NCBI RefSeq assembly: GCF_014905175.1
Contig: NC_057789.1
Span: 13,320,876-13,384,875, forward strand
Origin: Aphidius gifuensis
Lineage: Eukaryota; Arthropoda; Insecta; Hymenoptera; Braconidae
Reading direction: 5' to 3'
DNA: 64,000 nt
Positions 1 through 13,420 of this stretch are shown here, piece by piece. Numbering within the stretch: the first letter of the stretch is position 1; each line of letters begins with the position of its first letter. Below the pieces are notes generated by a model. The model did no database searches. It saw only the letters and a list, made by a program, of their open reading frames with translations, and was not told where the DNA came from. The translations under genes and the position numbers were made by a program.

Positions 1-2177
1 TGTTATAAAAAAAAGTGTCAAGTGTTCGAAATCGTGTTTATTTATTTTTTGCAATTTATTTTTTTTTTTTTTACAAAAAGATATGATATCCAAAAAAAGT
101 CAAGTATTAAACTATTAGTATATAAAATAATCTTTGACATATAATCAAGTCTTAAGTTTCGACAAATTTTTACACTTGACCCCACCCGGTTCTTCCCAAA
201 AAAACTTTCAAGACTTTCACACAAATGGAGACCTACTAAAAATCAATCGTCTAGTATTATCATTTTTAAAAAACTTGAAGTAAAAAAAAAAGTTACATTC
301 CTGAGATTTCAATCGCCTTCAATCTCTAGGATGTCATTATTAATTTTTCGTTCAACCTGAGTGATTGGGTATTTTCAATTATTTGAATTCTTTTTATTCT
401 TGTGATCGAAAAAAAAGAATTTATTTTCAACACCGGCTTTAAACATTTTTTTTTCTGTATAATCAGCAATATTGACAGTTAACCTGTAGAATCCATTGGT
501 TACTTGTCCTTGACCACACTTTATCTCGGGTTAAATTGGACTTCTCTAAATAACTTTCTCACGTAGCATTGAATTTTCAATTACCGAATGATATTTATTT
601 TTATTATTATTCAAGTTGCCTTGTTGTTGTTGAAATCAAATTTAGAAAACCCAGTTATGGTTTGATCGCACTGGTTTTATACCATCGATAGCATCAACAT
701 AACCCGTTACATCACTAAATTATAAATGATTATTTTTAATTAACAAATACTCACAGGTTTTTTTTTAATTTTTAAATGCGTTTACCTGGATATTCTCGAC
801 ATAATTATCTCCTCAGTTATCTCCGGCGACAGGGATAACTATTTTCTGGAAATTCACCTTAATTTATGGGTTTATTTGTATCTTTCTCAATGGTTTCCAT
901 CAAACGACTATATCGCTTTCGAGCGTTTTCATGTTATCCCCGGTACAGGGGATAAATATGTCAAGAATAGCTATCCTGATGGAAATATTTCTCCGGAATG
1001 ACTCCGTTTTTGGCCATTGTCTGAGAAATTACTCCGGCATGAAATTAGTACCGAAAAAATTATTCCGGCATGAGATTAATGAAGGAGAATAAAGATTTAT
1101 GTAACTTATATGTTTTAATCAGTGTTGGCTATCTGAGAAATAGTTTCATCTCAAATTTTTTTTGATGTAGAAAAATAAAGATATATAAAAATAAAGATAA
1201 TTTTTATCTTTATAAAAATAAAGATAAACATAAAAATGAATATATATAAAAATATATGTGTTTAAACATGCCAGCATATTTAAATGATTTTTATGCTGCC
1301 AGTCCTAAGGGTCCTAAGCCTGTATGAAATGTGAAGGAAAATATATAGCATTGTAATTGTAAACAGTGGAAACTACCATTAGCTATGCGTCATCATACGT
1401 GTGTAGAAATTAAAAAAAAACCTGTGAGTATTTGTTAATTAAAAATAATCATTCATAATTTAGTGATGTAACGGGTTATGTTGATGCTATCGATGGTATA
1501 AAACCAGTGCGATCAAACCATAACTGGGTTTTCTAAATTTGATTTCAACAACAACAAGGCAACTTGAATAATAATAAAAATAAGTATCATTCGGTAATTG
1601 AAAATTCAATGCTACGTGAGAAAGTTATTTAGAGAAGTCCAATTTAACCCGAGATAAAGTGTGGTCAAGGACAAGTAACCAATGGATTCTACAGGTTAAC
1701 TGTCAATATTGCTGATTATACAGAAAAAAAAATGTTTAAAGCCGGTGTTGAAAATAAATTCTTTTTTTTCGATCACAAGAATAAAAAGAATTCAAATAAT
1801 TGAAAATACCCAATCACTCAGGTTGAACGAAAAATTAATAATGACATCCTAGAGATTGAAGGCGATTGAAATCTCAGGAATGTAACTTTTTTTTTTACTT
1901 CAAGTTTTTTAAAAATGATAATACTAGACGATTGATTTTTAGTAGGTCTCCATTTGTGTGAAAGTCTTGAAAGTTTTTTTGGGAAGAACCGGGTGGGGTC
2001 AAGTGTAAAAATTTGTCGAAACTTAAGACTTGATTATATGTCAAAGATTATTTTATATACTAATAGTTTAATACTTGACTTTTTTTGGATATCATATCTT
2101 TTTGTAAAAAAAAAAAAAATAAATTGCAAAAAATAAATAAACACGATTTCGAACACTTGACACTTTTTTTTATAACA
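1..2177. repeat. Long inverted repeat (foldback element), arms ~766 bp
   Basis: Bases 1-766 are the reverse complement of about 1411-2177 with only rare differences, for example one base near 590 versus 1585. Even a 60-codon ORF is identical in both arms. The arms surround a ~640-bp spacer. The left end may extend beyond the window, so a target duplication cannot be judged. No coding sequence of a known family was seen. Such high arm identity suggests a recent palindrome or gene conversion between the arms. Confidence 0.85.
978..1087. repeat. Fragment of the CCGGCATG repeat family
   Basis: This stretch in the spacer of the foldback contains GGAAATATTTCTCCGG followed by units of the form CTCCGGCATGAAATTAGT. 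The same words build the 1-kb MITE at 11124-12185. It is a short, decayed copy of that dispersed family. Confidence 0.6.
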
Positions 2178-2824
2178 AACACTTGTTTTTTTTTTTTTTG
2201 TTTGATTCCATTTTCAGCCAAATATATGAACAGGCTAGTCTCGATAAAAATATTTTACAATTATTATTTAACAATTAAATGAAAAATAAAAAAAAAAGAA
2301 AATGTATAAAAAAAATTATAGGAATTCTTTTGTTATTTAAACAAAATTAATTACATCTAAATTCTAAATTTAGTCATATTTACTTGTATGGTAAAGACAA
2401 CAAAAAAGTTATCTTTTCAATCTTTCAGGTAGATTATTTTCGTAGTACATTTTTTTTTTATCGGCAGCTATGGGCAATACAATACTACTACAAGCATCGA
2501 CCAAGATTGGCAGCTAAAACTTGGCAACATTCTGATGAATATTTTTTCTTAGAAAAACTGACCCTAACCAGGACTTGAGCCTGATAACTCCCGGATGAAA
2601 AACCCTATGCGTTATGGGGGCTGCGCCACAACAAAGATTACGAAAACGAAATTTCGTTTATTTACATTAACAATTTAAAAACAAACAAAGTCTCGTCTGC
2701 GCAGTGGACTAAAAAGTAGAGGCAGCTGACATTTCTGAGTCTGTCATTAGTTGTTGTTATGGTCCATTGTAATTTTAACCCTAATTTTTTTTTTTTTTTT
2801 TCGGTAATTTAATGAAAAAAAGAC
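2178..2824. other. AT-rich stretch with no gene recognised
   Basis: Homopolymer-rich DNA. Short ORFs here have no recognisable motif. The only structured piece is the tRNA-like segment at 2566-2634. Confidence 0.5.
2566..2634 (-). repeat. tRNA-like segment, probable SINE head
   Basis: Read on the minus strand there is an A-box-like TGGCGCAG and, about 45 nt later, a B-box-like GGCTCAAGTCC closed by a short T-stem and followed by GGTTAGGG. The acceptor strands do not pair, so this is not a working tRNA. A tRNA-derived SINE remnant fits best. Confidence 0.3.
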
Positions 2825-3487
2825 GGCAATGTCCGAATTCAGGCCCAAGCACTTCAGAGGTGTGGTACGTGACTTATCGTTCATTCTGGCTTCCATGACC
2901 GTTCGTAGTCATTTTTATTTTTTGACTAGTTTCGTCCAGTTTTGACAAGTTCAAAATAATGGACTTAGAAAAAGATTGAATTTTACAAAAAAAAGAACTA
3001 AGTCCCTTAAAAAAAAAAAAATTAGTTAAGCCACACAATCAATATCTACATTATTTTACCAGCAAAATTTTTTACTCAGCTAGATTTCTTACTGAGCGGT
3101 AATTGTAGCCAAACAATTAATATCAACATTATTTTACTTAGCTAGATTGTTACTTAGCTGTAATTGTAGCTACACAATTAATATCTACATTATTTTACTA
3201 AGCTAGATTTTTTACTTCGCTAGATTTTCTACTCGGCTGTAATTGGAGCCACACAATCAATATTTGCGTTATTTTACTTTCTTGAAAAAAAAAAATTACT
3301 AAGAAAAAACTTGGAAAAATACAAAAATTTTTACGAAAAAAAACTAAGTCCCTTATTTTGAACTTGGCAAAACTAGACGAAACGAGTCAAAAAAAAAATA
3401 ACTACGGACGGTCGTGATGGCCATAATCCGCAATGAGCCGCCACGGGAAGCACCATGGGGTGCTCGGGCCTGAATTTGGTATCAGCC
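2825..3487. mobile_element. Non-autonomous MULE-type MITE (663 bp)
   Basis: Terminal inverted repeats of about 145 bp (2825-2970 and 3340-3487) begin GGC and contain AAATAATGGACTTAG-type sequence. The flanks 2817-2824 (aaaaagac) and 3488-3495 (caaaagac) match at 7 of 8 bases, consistent with a target duplication. The same terminal repeats bound the larger MULE at 6429-14416, so this looks like an internally deleted relative mobilised by that transposase. The interior is AT-rich, with repeated ACTnAGCTAGATT words and no ORF. Confidence 0.75.
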
Positions 3488-4971
3488 CAAAAGACAAAGC
3501 CCTATGGTACGTCAACATAGTTACAAGAGGGGAAACGATGAATTCAGTTCCACCAGATGTGACCAGGTACACATTGTAATGTATATAAACGGTCGGAAAA
3601 CAATGGCCCAGGAGGTAACCATGGAGTACTACAGAACTGAATTCACCTAGGTCCTACAAGAGATACAAACTAATTTTAACCATGTTGCTTTGTATTTATT
3701 AGTGACCCCATAAGATTTCTGAGAAAATCAAGTTTTTACTATGGCATATAGAAAATTTCCAGAGGATCATTTTAATTTTGTCCACAACAACCAATTATAA
3801 TTTTATGAATACTGAGCAAAAAAAAAAAAAAATATTTTGCTATGGTGCAATGTAATTTTCAGGCTTGATTATTTCAAATTACAGATTTGGCTTCGGTAAC
3901 AATTTCTTTATGCGTTGTAATTATTCATCTCCTTTTTCATCATCTGAACATAGCAAAAAAAAATCATTATATAAATTGCTATGGTTCATTCGAATTTTTC
4001 AAGACAAAAATTGTTTTTTTCTATTAACATGATAGTAAATATTTTAATAGTTAGAAGATAGACCTTTGATAATATGGCACCATAATAAAATTTGCTGTAA
4101 ATTTTTCTCTGTGTATAAATCAGCATGATACTCGATCCAATTCAATCATATACTTTTGTTAATATTAAATGATCCAATTGATTACGAAAGTTATTATAGT
4201 TTTCAACTACAATAATATCAATTAAATGGTTAGGGCCTATTTTTGAATTATCAGTATTGATTGTACGTTTTGATACATAATCGAAATTTTTAATTAAATG
4301 ACCTATGCTTAAAGTTTTCGTAATATGGACTCTCGATTTAAATTTAGCTGCCATTTTCTAAGGAACCTGATGTTTGTGGTCCTATCTAATTGTCCAGGTC
4401 GTGGCAACAGGCCCAATCTTACGAATCATCAGAGGGTAATGAGTCTTTTAATGTTGCGTCGGTTTTAACAGTGATCAAAGATAGTTCATATACAACAAGA
4501 ATTGATCACGAATCATTGTGTCAAGAAGTTTAATTGTGCATTTATAAAACGTTGTTCTGAGCAACAAACACGTTAACTGACTGAGCGTGATGTAAACTTC
4601 CCATGCAGTCTGCGGGGTTATTCGTTTCGAAATCATCAACATATAAAAATAGTGACTTTAAAAATAGACTAACTTTAAAAATAGAGTAACTTTTTTCTTG
4701 AAAATTGGATGACATATTCCTTTACATCTCACTTTGAATAAAATATGGAAAGACGTCTTTGTTTTCAACGTTTTGAAAGTAAATTCCCTCCACTTTTTTC
4801 CGAAATGACCCATGGTTAGAGAAATGGCGGACATATTTCTCCAACCTTTGTCCACCTAAAATTTATTCCGACTTTTCTCCATCTTTTCTCCGACCTTTCT
4901 CCAACTTTTATCCACCTTTTGTCCAACTTTCTTCCAACTTTTTCAATTTCCAATTTTCAATGACTACTTAT
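3488..4971. other. No gene recognised; small hairpin and GGAGAAAGG-type repeat
   Basis: At 3540-3648 a short inverted repeat (GAATTCAGTTC / GAACTGAATTC) makes a ~110-bp hairpin-like unit. A 70-codon minus-strand ORF at 4142-4354 has no recognisable domain. From about 4790 to 4960 the DNA is a degenerate repeat of TTTCTCCAACCTTT words. Its reverse complement recurs at about 6180-6420, on the other side of the foldback at 4972-6077. Confidence 0.45.
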
Positions 4972-6077
4972 CAATTGAGGGTCCGGATACAGTAACACGC
5001 TCCGCGCTTGAAGAAAGCGAAGCAGTTTGTTTTGAAAATTAAAACTGAAAATAAAAATAAAATACAGTTGTCTATAAAATATTTTTGTAATTTTTTTTAT
5101 AATAGTGTTGAGATATAAAAACAAAATTTTTTAAATACTTTTTTTTTAAATATATTGCTTTTTAAAATAAAATTGACTTGATTTGACTGTATTTTATTAT
5201 AGACTAGCGATGGCAACAGTAACATTAAAAATTTATTTATTTTATATTTTTTTTTTATTATTGTAATAGTATTAATTTAAAACAAATCTTTTAGAGTCGG
5301 AGAAATTTAAAAATTGAGTAACTTGTCAGCGGCAATATTGTTAAGCAGTATATCAAGAAGTTTTATACAAATTTTTAGATATTTTTATTAATTATTTACT
5401 GAGTTATTAATTTAATAACAAATTCAGAAGCACCGTTAAGGCTTTACATGCGTGATTGTCCGCTCCTTCTCTCGCGAACGCCTATGCTCGCGCGTTCGTA
5501 TATCCATTAAATACAAACGATATACGCGCTATTTGTTGTTAAATTAATAACTCAGTAAATAATTAATAAAAATATCTAAAAATTTGTATAAAACTTCTTG
5601 ATATACTGCTTAACAATATTGCCGCTGACAAGTTACTCAATTTTTAAATTTCTCCGACTCTTTTTTCATTCAAAGTTTGACAAATTGAATTTTTCATTGG
5701 TAAAACACAATAAATAAAAAAAATTAAAAAATATAAATAAATAAATTTTTTAATGTTACTGTTGCGATCGCTAGTCTATAATAAAGATACAGTCAAATTT
5801 TCAAGTCAATTTATTAATTTTTAAAGAAGTTGTCACGAGTTATATGTTTAAAAAAAAGTATTTTTTTAAAAAAAAAAAATTTTGTTTTTATTTTTTATCT
5901 CATTAACTAATTATTATAAAAAAAAAATTATTTTAACAAAAATGTGTATTTTTCAATTTTATAGATGACTGTATTTTTTATTTTTTTTATTTTTCAGTTT
6001 TAATTTTCAACTTAAACAACGTCGCTTTTTCTTGTCTTCGAGCGCGGAGCGTGTTACTGTATCCGGACCCTCAATTG
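4972..6077. mobile_element. Foldback MITE (1.1 kb)
   Basis: The ends CAATTGAGGGTCCGGATACA (from 4972) and its complement (ending 6077) start arms of roughly 460-530 bp around a short centre near 5430-5540. That centre is unusually CG-rich for this window (ctctcgcgaacgcctatgctcgcg). No ORF was found. It lies inside the TTTCTCC-type repeat, whose two halves now flank it. Confidence 0.75.
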
Positions 6078-7005
6078 TTACATAACACAAAGCATGATGA
6101 TGTTTGTTTTTTTTTTAATAAAACGAAAATTCGAAGACACTTTTTCTCTAAAAAGTTAATATACCTAAAGTAATTGATCTGCAAAACTCCCGTGATCGTT
6201 CCATGATGGAAAAAGATTCATGTAAATTTTAGGTGGAAAAAAGTCAAAATAAATTTTATGTGGAGAAAGGCCAATCATTGTAGAAAAATAAAGGAATTAT
6301 TTTCGGGTAGGGAAATGGCGGAGAAAAGTTGTAGAAAATGTGTAGAAATAGTGGAGAAAGGTTGGAGTAAAGTCGAAATATATTTTCGGTGAAGAAAGGT
6401 TGGAGTAATTTGTCCGTTATTTTTAATTGGCAATATCCAAATTCAGTCCCGTGGCACTCCCATGGTGAGGGACGGAACTTATCGTCCATTCTGGTTTCCA
6501 TGACCGTCCGTAGTCATTTTTATTTTTTGCCTAGTTTCGTCTAGTTTTGCCAAATTCAAAATAATGGACTTAGTTTTTTTTTCAATATTTTTTTCTGTTT
6601 TTTTTGTGTTTTAATTTTTTTTTAATTTTTGCATTTTCTTCAAATTAATTCCAAAGATTTCTCTTCGCAAGTTAATTACTAAAACTTGAAAAACTTAGGC
6701 GGAAAAATAGAAAAAAAACTTCAGAAAAAAAATATTAAAAATAAGCCAATTTGTATTTTATATTTAAAAAAAAAACAACAATTCTTCTGATGATTTTGAT
6801 AATTATTAAGATTATTAATTTTGAAAATTATTATTTTTTCGACGTCATTTGGGCGCTCTCTTGGTTTTGTCGCCATCTTGATTTTGTCACCATTTTGGAT
6901 ACAGTGCTTCGTGCTTACAACTTATCGCGCCTCCGAGACAGACAGACGTACGTAAACGTAATTGACAGTGTTTTTAATTTTTTTTCGTTTTTCCATTAAT
7001 TAAAT

Positions 7006-8319
7006 ATGTCGATTCAATACTCAACAATGATTAGTGATAGAAATAAGGAGATATTAGTTGTTTACGGGTATAAATATCGATTTCATAAAAAATTAGCCGG
7101 GAATTGTGAACGTCGGGCTTGCTCGGTTGACTTTCGGTGTAGAAGCTATTTGACATCAATTAAAGATAAGGTAATTGAGAAATCAAATTTAATTCATGAC
7201 GTTCACGGCAAAGACGACCAGAAAAAACTTGACAGAAAACAGTTAAAAAATAATATTAAACAAAAATCCCTCCAAAATATTTCAGTCCGTCCTTCACAGC
7301 TAATCCAAGACGAATTAAAAAAACCTAATCCTTCCCTCCTACTTGACTCTACTGACATAACATTAATTCAAAAAAGTGTTAGCTACACCAGATTATCTGT
7401 CTTTCCAAAGCTCCCCAAAGACATCAACCAATTCCACAGTGCAATTAATAATATTGAAATCAAGACAAACGAAGACGAAAATTTTCTACTAGTTAATGAC
7501 GAGACTAACAACATTATCGGGTTTTCAAGTCATAAAAATTTAGAAATGTTATCTCGTTTAAAAACATTTTTTTGTGATGTAACGATTTACAGCTGCCCGG
7601 CTCCATTTTTACAATTATTCACGATACATGGCATTCACAATACATATATCCCTTTATTTTTTTTTTATTATCAAATAAATCTCAAATTTCATATGAACGT
7701 GCTTTTCGATTAATTGTAGAAAAATGTAAAGATATCGGCTTAGATTTTTCCCCATCTGAAATTCATGCTGATTTTGAATATGCAATCCACGCCACGATTA
7801 ATAAAATTTTCCCCTCAGCTATAAATCGCGGATGTCGTTTTCATTTAGGGCAAAATTGGTGGAGAAAAATTCAAGAATTAGGATTAACGTAGGTGTACAA
7901 AGACTATAATTCTGAAATAAGTATTTTTTTTACGTAGCTTACTTGGTTTACCTTTCTTACCTCCATCTGAGGTTGGTGATAGTTTTGCATTTGATTTTAT
8001 GTCTCATAAACCTATAGATGAAAGAGTTGATAAATTTTTAGATTACATATTCGATAATTATATAAGCGAGGATGCTAAATTTCCTCCAAAAATCTGGGCT
8101 CAGTATTCATATTCCTGCGCGCGAACAACAAATAGCTGTGAAGCGTTTCACTCAAAATTTAATGCAAAATTTAATTCAGCTCAACCAAATATCTATCAAT
8201 TTATAAATGCATTGACCGATATGCAAGGTATGGTTTATATTAAAATGCGCAGCATTAGTAAAAAATCAAAGATTACACTTGATAAAGAAGAATTTATTAG
8301 AGAACAAATGAATCTTTGA
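7006..8319 (+). pseudogene. MULE transposase (FLYWCH-like N-terminus), broken
   Basis: The first open segment (7006-7713) starts at an ATG and has a basic, Cys-containing N-terminal part that resembles a FLYWCH zinc finger (roughly residues 15-50). It then enters the MULE transposase core at LLVNDETNNIIGF and FFCDVT, the first catalytic Asp. In the next frame (from about 7670) follow HADFEYAIH (second Asp region), a CRFHLGQNWW motif and, after a TAG near 7890 and another frame change near 7930, ARTTNSCEAFHSKFNA with the catalytic Glu (7999-8319). The first frame change falls beside a poly-T run at 7658-7668. A family assignment is well supported by motif order; activity is excluded by the breaks. 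It sits about 430 bp inside the left TIR of the element. Confidence 0.8.
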
Positions 8320-9179
8320 GAAAGTAATGTTATTAATAGATATCAATTTGTTTGTACGGTATCCTCAAAATTCCAACCTGCTTATTTGTAAAAAAAAAAA
8401 AAAGTAACTTTAGCTCTAAATAATTAGCTTTAAAAAAATCTATATTTTCCGTTAAATTATAGATATATATTTATTTTTATTTTTACCTGTATTTTATTAA
8501 TTTAATAGTTTATTTATTATTATTTATTATATATTATTTATTTCTTAAATTATATATATACATGTATATGTATGTGTAGACGTGCTTTCGAGGTCCATTT
8601 CAGTCATTTATCCAAGACTTCGAGGACATTTCTGCATTTTGAGGACGGCCCCCGTTATTTTTTAGGTGACGACGTTAGTTTAAGGACCGTCCTCAAAAAA
8701 AATATTTTATTCTGGAATTATTTCAAGACCCTCAATTTTTTTCAATAATTTTCAGGGACGGTCCTCAAAATGCAGAAATGTCCTTAAAATGAACTATTGA
8801 TAAAGGCATAGATTTTGGGGACAGTCCCCAAAAAACGTATTTAGTTTAAGAGCGATTTTGGGGACATTATTTGATCAGTCAGGATTTCAAACTTGTAAAT
8901 TTCCGAAAGCTAGTTCTATTATTATGATTAATCCGGTATTACTTTTTAATTTTGATACAAATAATAGTTTTAAAATTATACTGGATTTTTCTCTGAAGTA
9001 TTAGTTAAGAATATTATTTTAATATTAAAGAATTGAGTACAGATATTACTTCCTAATACCTGTATAAGTATATTAATTATTCGAGTCAATTAATGAGAAT
9101 AGTAAATAATACTTCTTGCAGTTTTATTTTAAATATTCATATACAGATATAAAAGAAACTAAATTTTTTTTTTTTTTTA
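8320..9179. other. AT-rich MULE interior, no gene
   Basis: No coding sequence was seen. From about 8580 to 8890 there are repeated GAGGACNGTCC and complementary words related to those in the palindromic array that follows. Confidence 0.5.
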
Positions 9180-12100
9180 AAATTAAGTCTTGAACATTGA
9201 GGACAAAAAAATGGAATGGATAGAAATGTCAAATAATAATCATAATAACTTGCTGCTTAGATTTTGATTAAAAATCTAATCAATCCATTCTCTCATTCCA
9301 TTTTTTTGTACTCAATGATCAAGACTTAATTTTTAAATGGTGTTTAACTCGAAAATTGTTTGAAGACAGTTTTGCCAGAATACATGCTATTTTAGCATTA
9401 TCAGTTTGTCACTATCTCAAACTGACAAAATTATTGTTGGATATAAGTTCTGTCAAAAATAATGAATATGATACAAGTAAAGGATGTAAAATAAAATTTA
9501 TAATAACTTGCTGCTTAGATTTTCATTGTAAAAATAATTTTATTACATCAAAATAATTAAAATCGCAAATTAGTACTAAGTGTATATCTAAATATATACA
9601 AAATCAGTATTTTAAGGACAGTCCCTGAATTTAATGTTATATCAATAGACTAGTCCTCAAACTACGATATGCACAAATTCATATATTATACGTATAAGTA
9701 TATAAATTCGTGCATATCGTATTTTGAGGACTAGTCCATTAATATAACAGCGAATTTAGGGACTGTCCTTGAACTACTGGTTTTGCATATTTTCAGATAT
9801 ACACTTAGTACTAATTCGCAATTAAATTAGATTTATTTAATGAAATGACTTTTACAATGGAAATCCAAGCAGCAAGTTATTATAAATTCCATTTTACATC
9901 ACTATCTCGTTGCATATTCAGTACTTTTATAGCAGAACTTCTTCAACAATAATTCTGCCACTTTGGGATATTGACAAATCCATGATCTCGAAATAGCATC
10001 GATTCTGGAAAAAAGTCTTTAAACAATGTTTAAGTGGAGGTCAACTAAAAAATTATGTCTTGATGATTAATTACGAAATAATAAAAGAAATATTTAATAA
10101 TAATTTTTCAAAGATGCATGTTTATGCAGCACAGTCACGGCATGAGTTTGCCATTTTTTCATACTGACTAAATTGTTGTTGGATGCATATTGTTACAGAG
10201 ACAAACTCAATGTTTAACCTGTTTATGGTATTGAATACAATTTATAATAACTTGCTGCTTAGATTTTCATTGTAATAATCATTATTTTTTATTAAATTAA
10301 TTAAATTGCGAATTCGTAGTGAGTGTATATCTGAAAATGTACGAGATCAGTATTTTAAGGACAGTCTCTGAATTCGCTGTTATATTAATGGACTAGTCCT
10401 CAAACTGAGGTATGCACAAATTTATATATTATACGTATGAACTGATGAATTTGTGCATATTGCAGTTTGAGGACTAGTCCGTTGATATAACAGCGAATTC
10501 AGGGACTGTCATCAAACTACTGATTTTGTATATTTTTAGATATACACTTAGTACTAATACGCAATCTAATTAATTTAATAGAATAAATTAATTTTTACAA
10601 TGAAAATCAAAGCAGCAATTTATTATAAATTGTATTTTATATCATAAACGGGTTGATTATTGAGTAGTTTTTTTGTAACAATATGTATCCAACATCAGTT
10701 TAGTGAGTTTGAAATAATGACAAACTCATGACGTGAAAACATTGTATGAACATGCATCTCTGAGAAATTATTGTTTATACTTTTTTTTATAATTGCGTAA
10801 TTGATCATCAACACCTAATTTTTTAGTCGACTTACACTTAAACTTTGTTTGAAGACATTTTTGCAGTATCCATACTATTTCAACATCATTCTGGCAGAAT
10901 TAGTGATGGATGAGTTCTGTCATGAAAATAATGAATATGATACAAGTAAGGGATGTAAAATAAAATTTATAATAACTGGCTGCTTAGATTTTCATTGTAA
11001 AAATAATTTTATCACATCAAAATAATTAAAATCGCAAATTAGTACTGAGTGTATATCTAAATATATATACAAAGTCAGTATTTTGAGGACAGTCCCTGAG
11101 TTCAATGTTATATCAATGGACTACCATGGTAGAAATATTTCTCCGCCATTATTCCGGCATTTCTCCGGCATTACACCATTTTTGGCTCATTTCCGGAGAA
11201 ATTACTCCGGCATGAAATTGATGGTGGAGGAATTACTCTGGGATGAGATTGATGATAGGAAAACTACTCCGGCATGAGATCAGTGAAGGAGAAAAAACTC
11301 CGGCATGAAAGTAGTGCCGAAGGAATTATTCTGGCATGGGATTAGTGCCGGAGAAATCATTCCGGCATAAGATCAGTGAAGACGAAATCATTCCGGCATG
11401 GGATCGATTACGGAGATTTTATTCCGGCATGGGATTAGTGCCGGAGAAATTATTCTGGCATGAAATCAGTGAAGAAGAAATTATTCTGGCATGTAATTGA
11501 AGGCGGAGAAATTTTTCCAGCATGAAATGATTGCCGGAGTAATTTTTTTGACATTGAAGGAGTGCCGGAGAAATTATTTCGGCTTGGGATCAGTGGAGGA
11601 GAAAGAACTCCGGCATCAAACTAGTGGCAGATTAGTTTTTCCGACATTAATCTTATGCCGGAGTCATTACTCCAACATGATATTGATGGTTGAGTAATCA
11701 CTCCGGCATGAGATTAATGTCGGAAAAATTAATCCACAACTAGTTTTATGTCGGAGTTTCTTCCTCCACTGATCCTATGCCGGAATAAATTCTCCGGCAC
11801 TCCTTCCATGCCGGAATAATTTTCCGGCCATCAATCCCATGCCAGAATAATTTCTCCTTCACTGATCTCATGCCAAAATAATTTCTCCGGCACTAATTCT
11901 ATGCCGGAATAATTTATCCGCAATCGATCCCATGCCGGAATAATTTCTCCGGCACTACTTTCATGCCAAAGTTCCTTCTCCTTCACTGATCTTATGCCGG
12001 AATAATTTGTCCGCTATCAATTCCATACCGGAATAATTTCTCCGCCATTAATTTCATGCTGGAGGCATTCCTCCGCCATTAACCTCATCCCAGAGTAATT

Positions 12101-13420
12101 TCTCCACCACCAACCTCACGCCGGAGTAATTTCTCCGGAAATCAGCCAAAAACGGAGAAATGCCGGAGTAATATTTCTACCAGGGTAGTCCTCAAACTAC
12201 GAATTGCACAAATTCATAGTTTCATATTATACGTATGAGTATATGAATCCGTGTATTTCATAGTTTGAGGACTAGTCCATTAATATAACAGCGAATTTAG
12301 GGACTGTCCTTGAACTACTGATTCGGTATATTTTTAGATATACACTTGGTACTAATTCGCAATTTAATATTAATTTGATATGGTAAAATGATTTTTACAA
12401 TAGAAATCCAAGCAGCAAGTTATTATAATTTTTTTTTACATCTCTTCCTAGTGTCATATTCATTATTTTCAGGATAGAACTTATCCATAAATAATTCTGC
12501 CAATTTGGAATTGCGACTAATCCATGATGTAGAAATAGAATGGATCCTGAAACAATGTCTTTAAATAATGTTTGAGTGAAGGTCCACTAAAAAATTAAGC
12601 CTTGATGATTAGGTACAAAATCATTAGAAACAAAATAAATAATGATTTTTCAGAGACGCATGTAAACACGTTCTCACGTCATGAGTTTGTCATTATTTCA
12701 CACTGACTAAATTGATGTTGGACGCATATTGTTTACAAGAAAAAACTCAATGTTCAACTTGTTTATGGTATACAATACAATCTATAATAACCAGCTGCTT
12801 GGATTTTCATTGTAAAAATAATTTTATTATATTAAATCAATTAAATTGTGAATTCGTACTAAGTGCATATATTAAACATTTACGAGATCAGTATTTTGAG
12901 AACAGTCCCTGAATTCACTGTTATATCAGTGGACTAGTCCTCAAACTACGATATGCACAAATTTATATACTTATACGTATAAGATATGAATTTGTGCATA
13001 TAGTAGTTTGAGGACAAGTTCACTGATATAGCAATGAATTCGAGGACTGTTCTCAAACTACTGATTTTGTATATATTTAGATATACACTTAATGCTGATT
13101 TCCAAATTAATTAATTCAATATAGTAAAATTATTTTTACAATGAAAATCCAAGCAGTAAGTTATTATAGGTTGTATTTTATACCATAAACAAGTTAAACA
13201 TTGAGTTTTTTCTTGTCACAATATGCATCCAACAACAATCTAGTCAGTGTGAAATAATGACAAACTCATGACGTGAAAACGTCATGCGTTTTATTTACAT
13301 GAAAAATCATTGTTAATTTTTTTTTTTATTATTTTGTACTTAATCATCAAGACTTAATTTCTTAGTGGACCTCCACTCAAACATTGTTTGAAGACATTCT
13401 TCCAGAATCCATGCCATTTC
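9180..13420. repeat. Array of four ~740-bp palindromic repeat units
   Basis: Four copies of a unit recur, with the landmark taataacttgctgcttagatt near 9502, 10246, 10969 and 12786. Spacing is about 744, 723 and, after subtracting the insertion at 11124-12185, about 755 bp. Each unit has an inverted-repeat core of about 400 bp. Its arms are marked by GGACAGTCCCTGAATT, GGACTAGTCCTCAAAC, a central ATACGTAT, and the complements of those words. The array has no ORF of note. Confidence 0.75.
11124..12185. mobile_element. 1.06-kb MITE built of CCGGCATG units
   Basis: The ends read CCATGGTAGAAATATTTCTC and, on the other strand, CCCTGGTAGAAATATTACTC. The flanking array unit is interrupted exactly at ggacTAgtcc, leaving TA on both sides, as for Tc1/mariner-type insertion. 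Inside, units of about 30-36 bp containing CCGGCATG…GTGCCGGAGAAATTATT run in one orientation in the left half and in the opposite orientation in the right half. No ORF is convincing. Confidence 0.7.

Noticed and set aside
4142..4354. 70-codon minus ORF starting MAAKFKSRVHI
   Set aside because: No domain or splice context recognised; too short to call on its own.
6751..6999. 82-codon plus ORF just before the MULE transposase
   Set aside because: AT-rich leader sequence with no motif and a different frame from the transposase.
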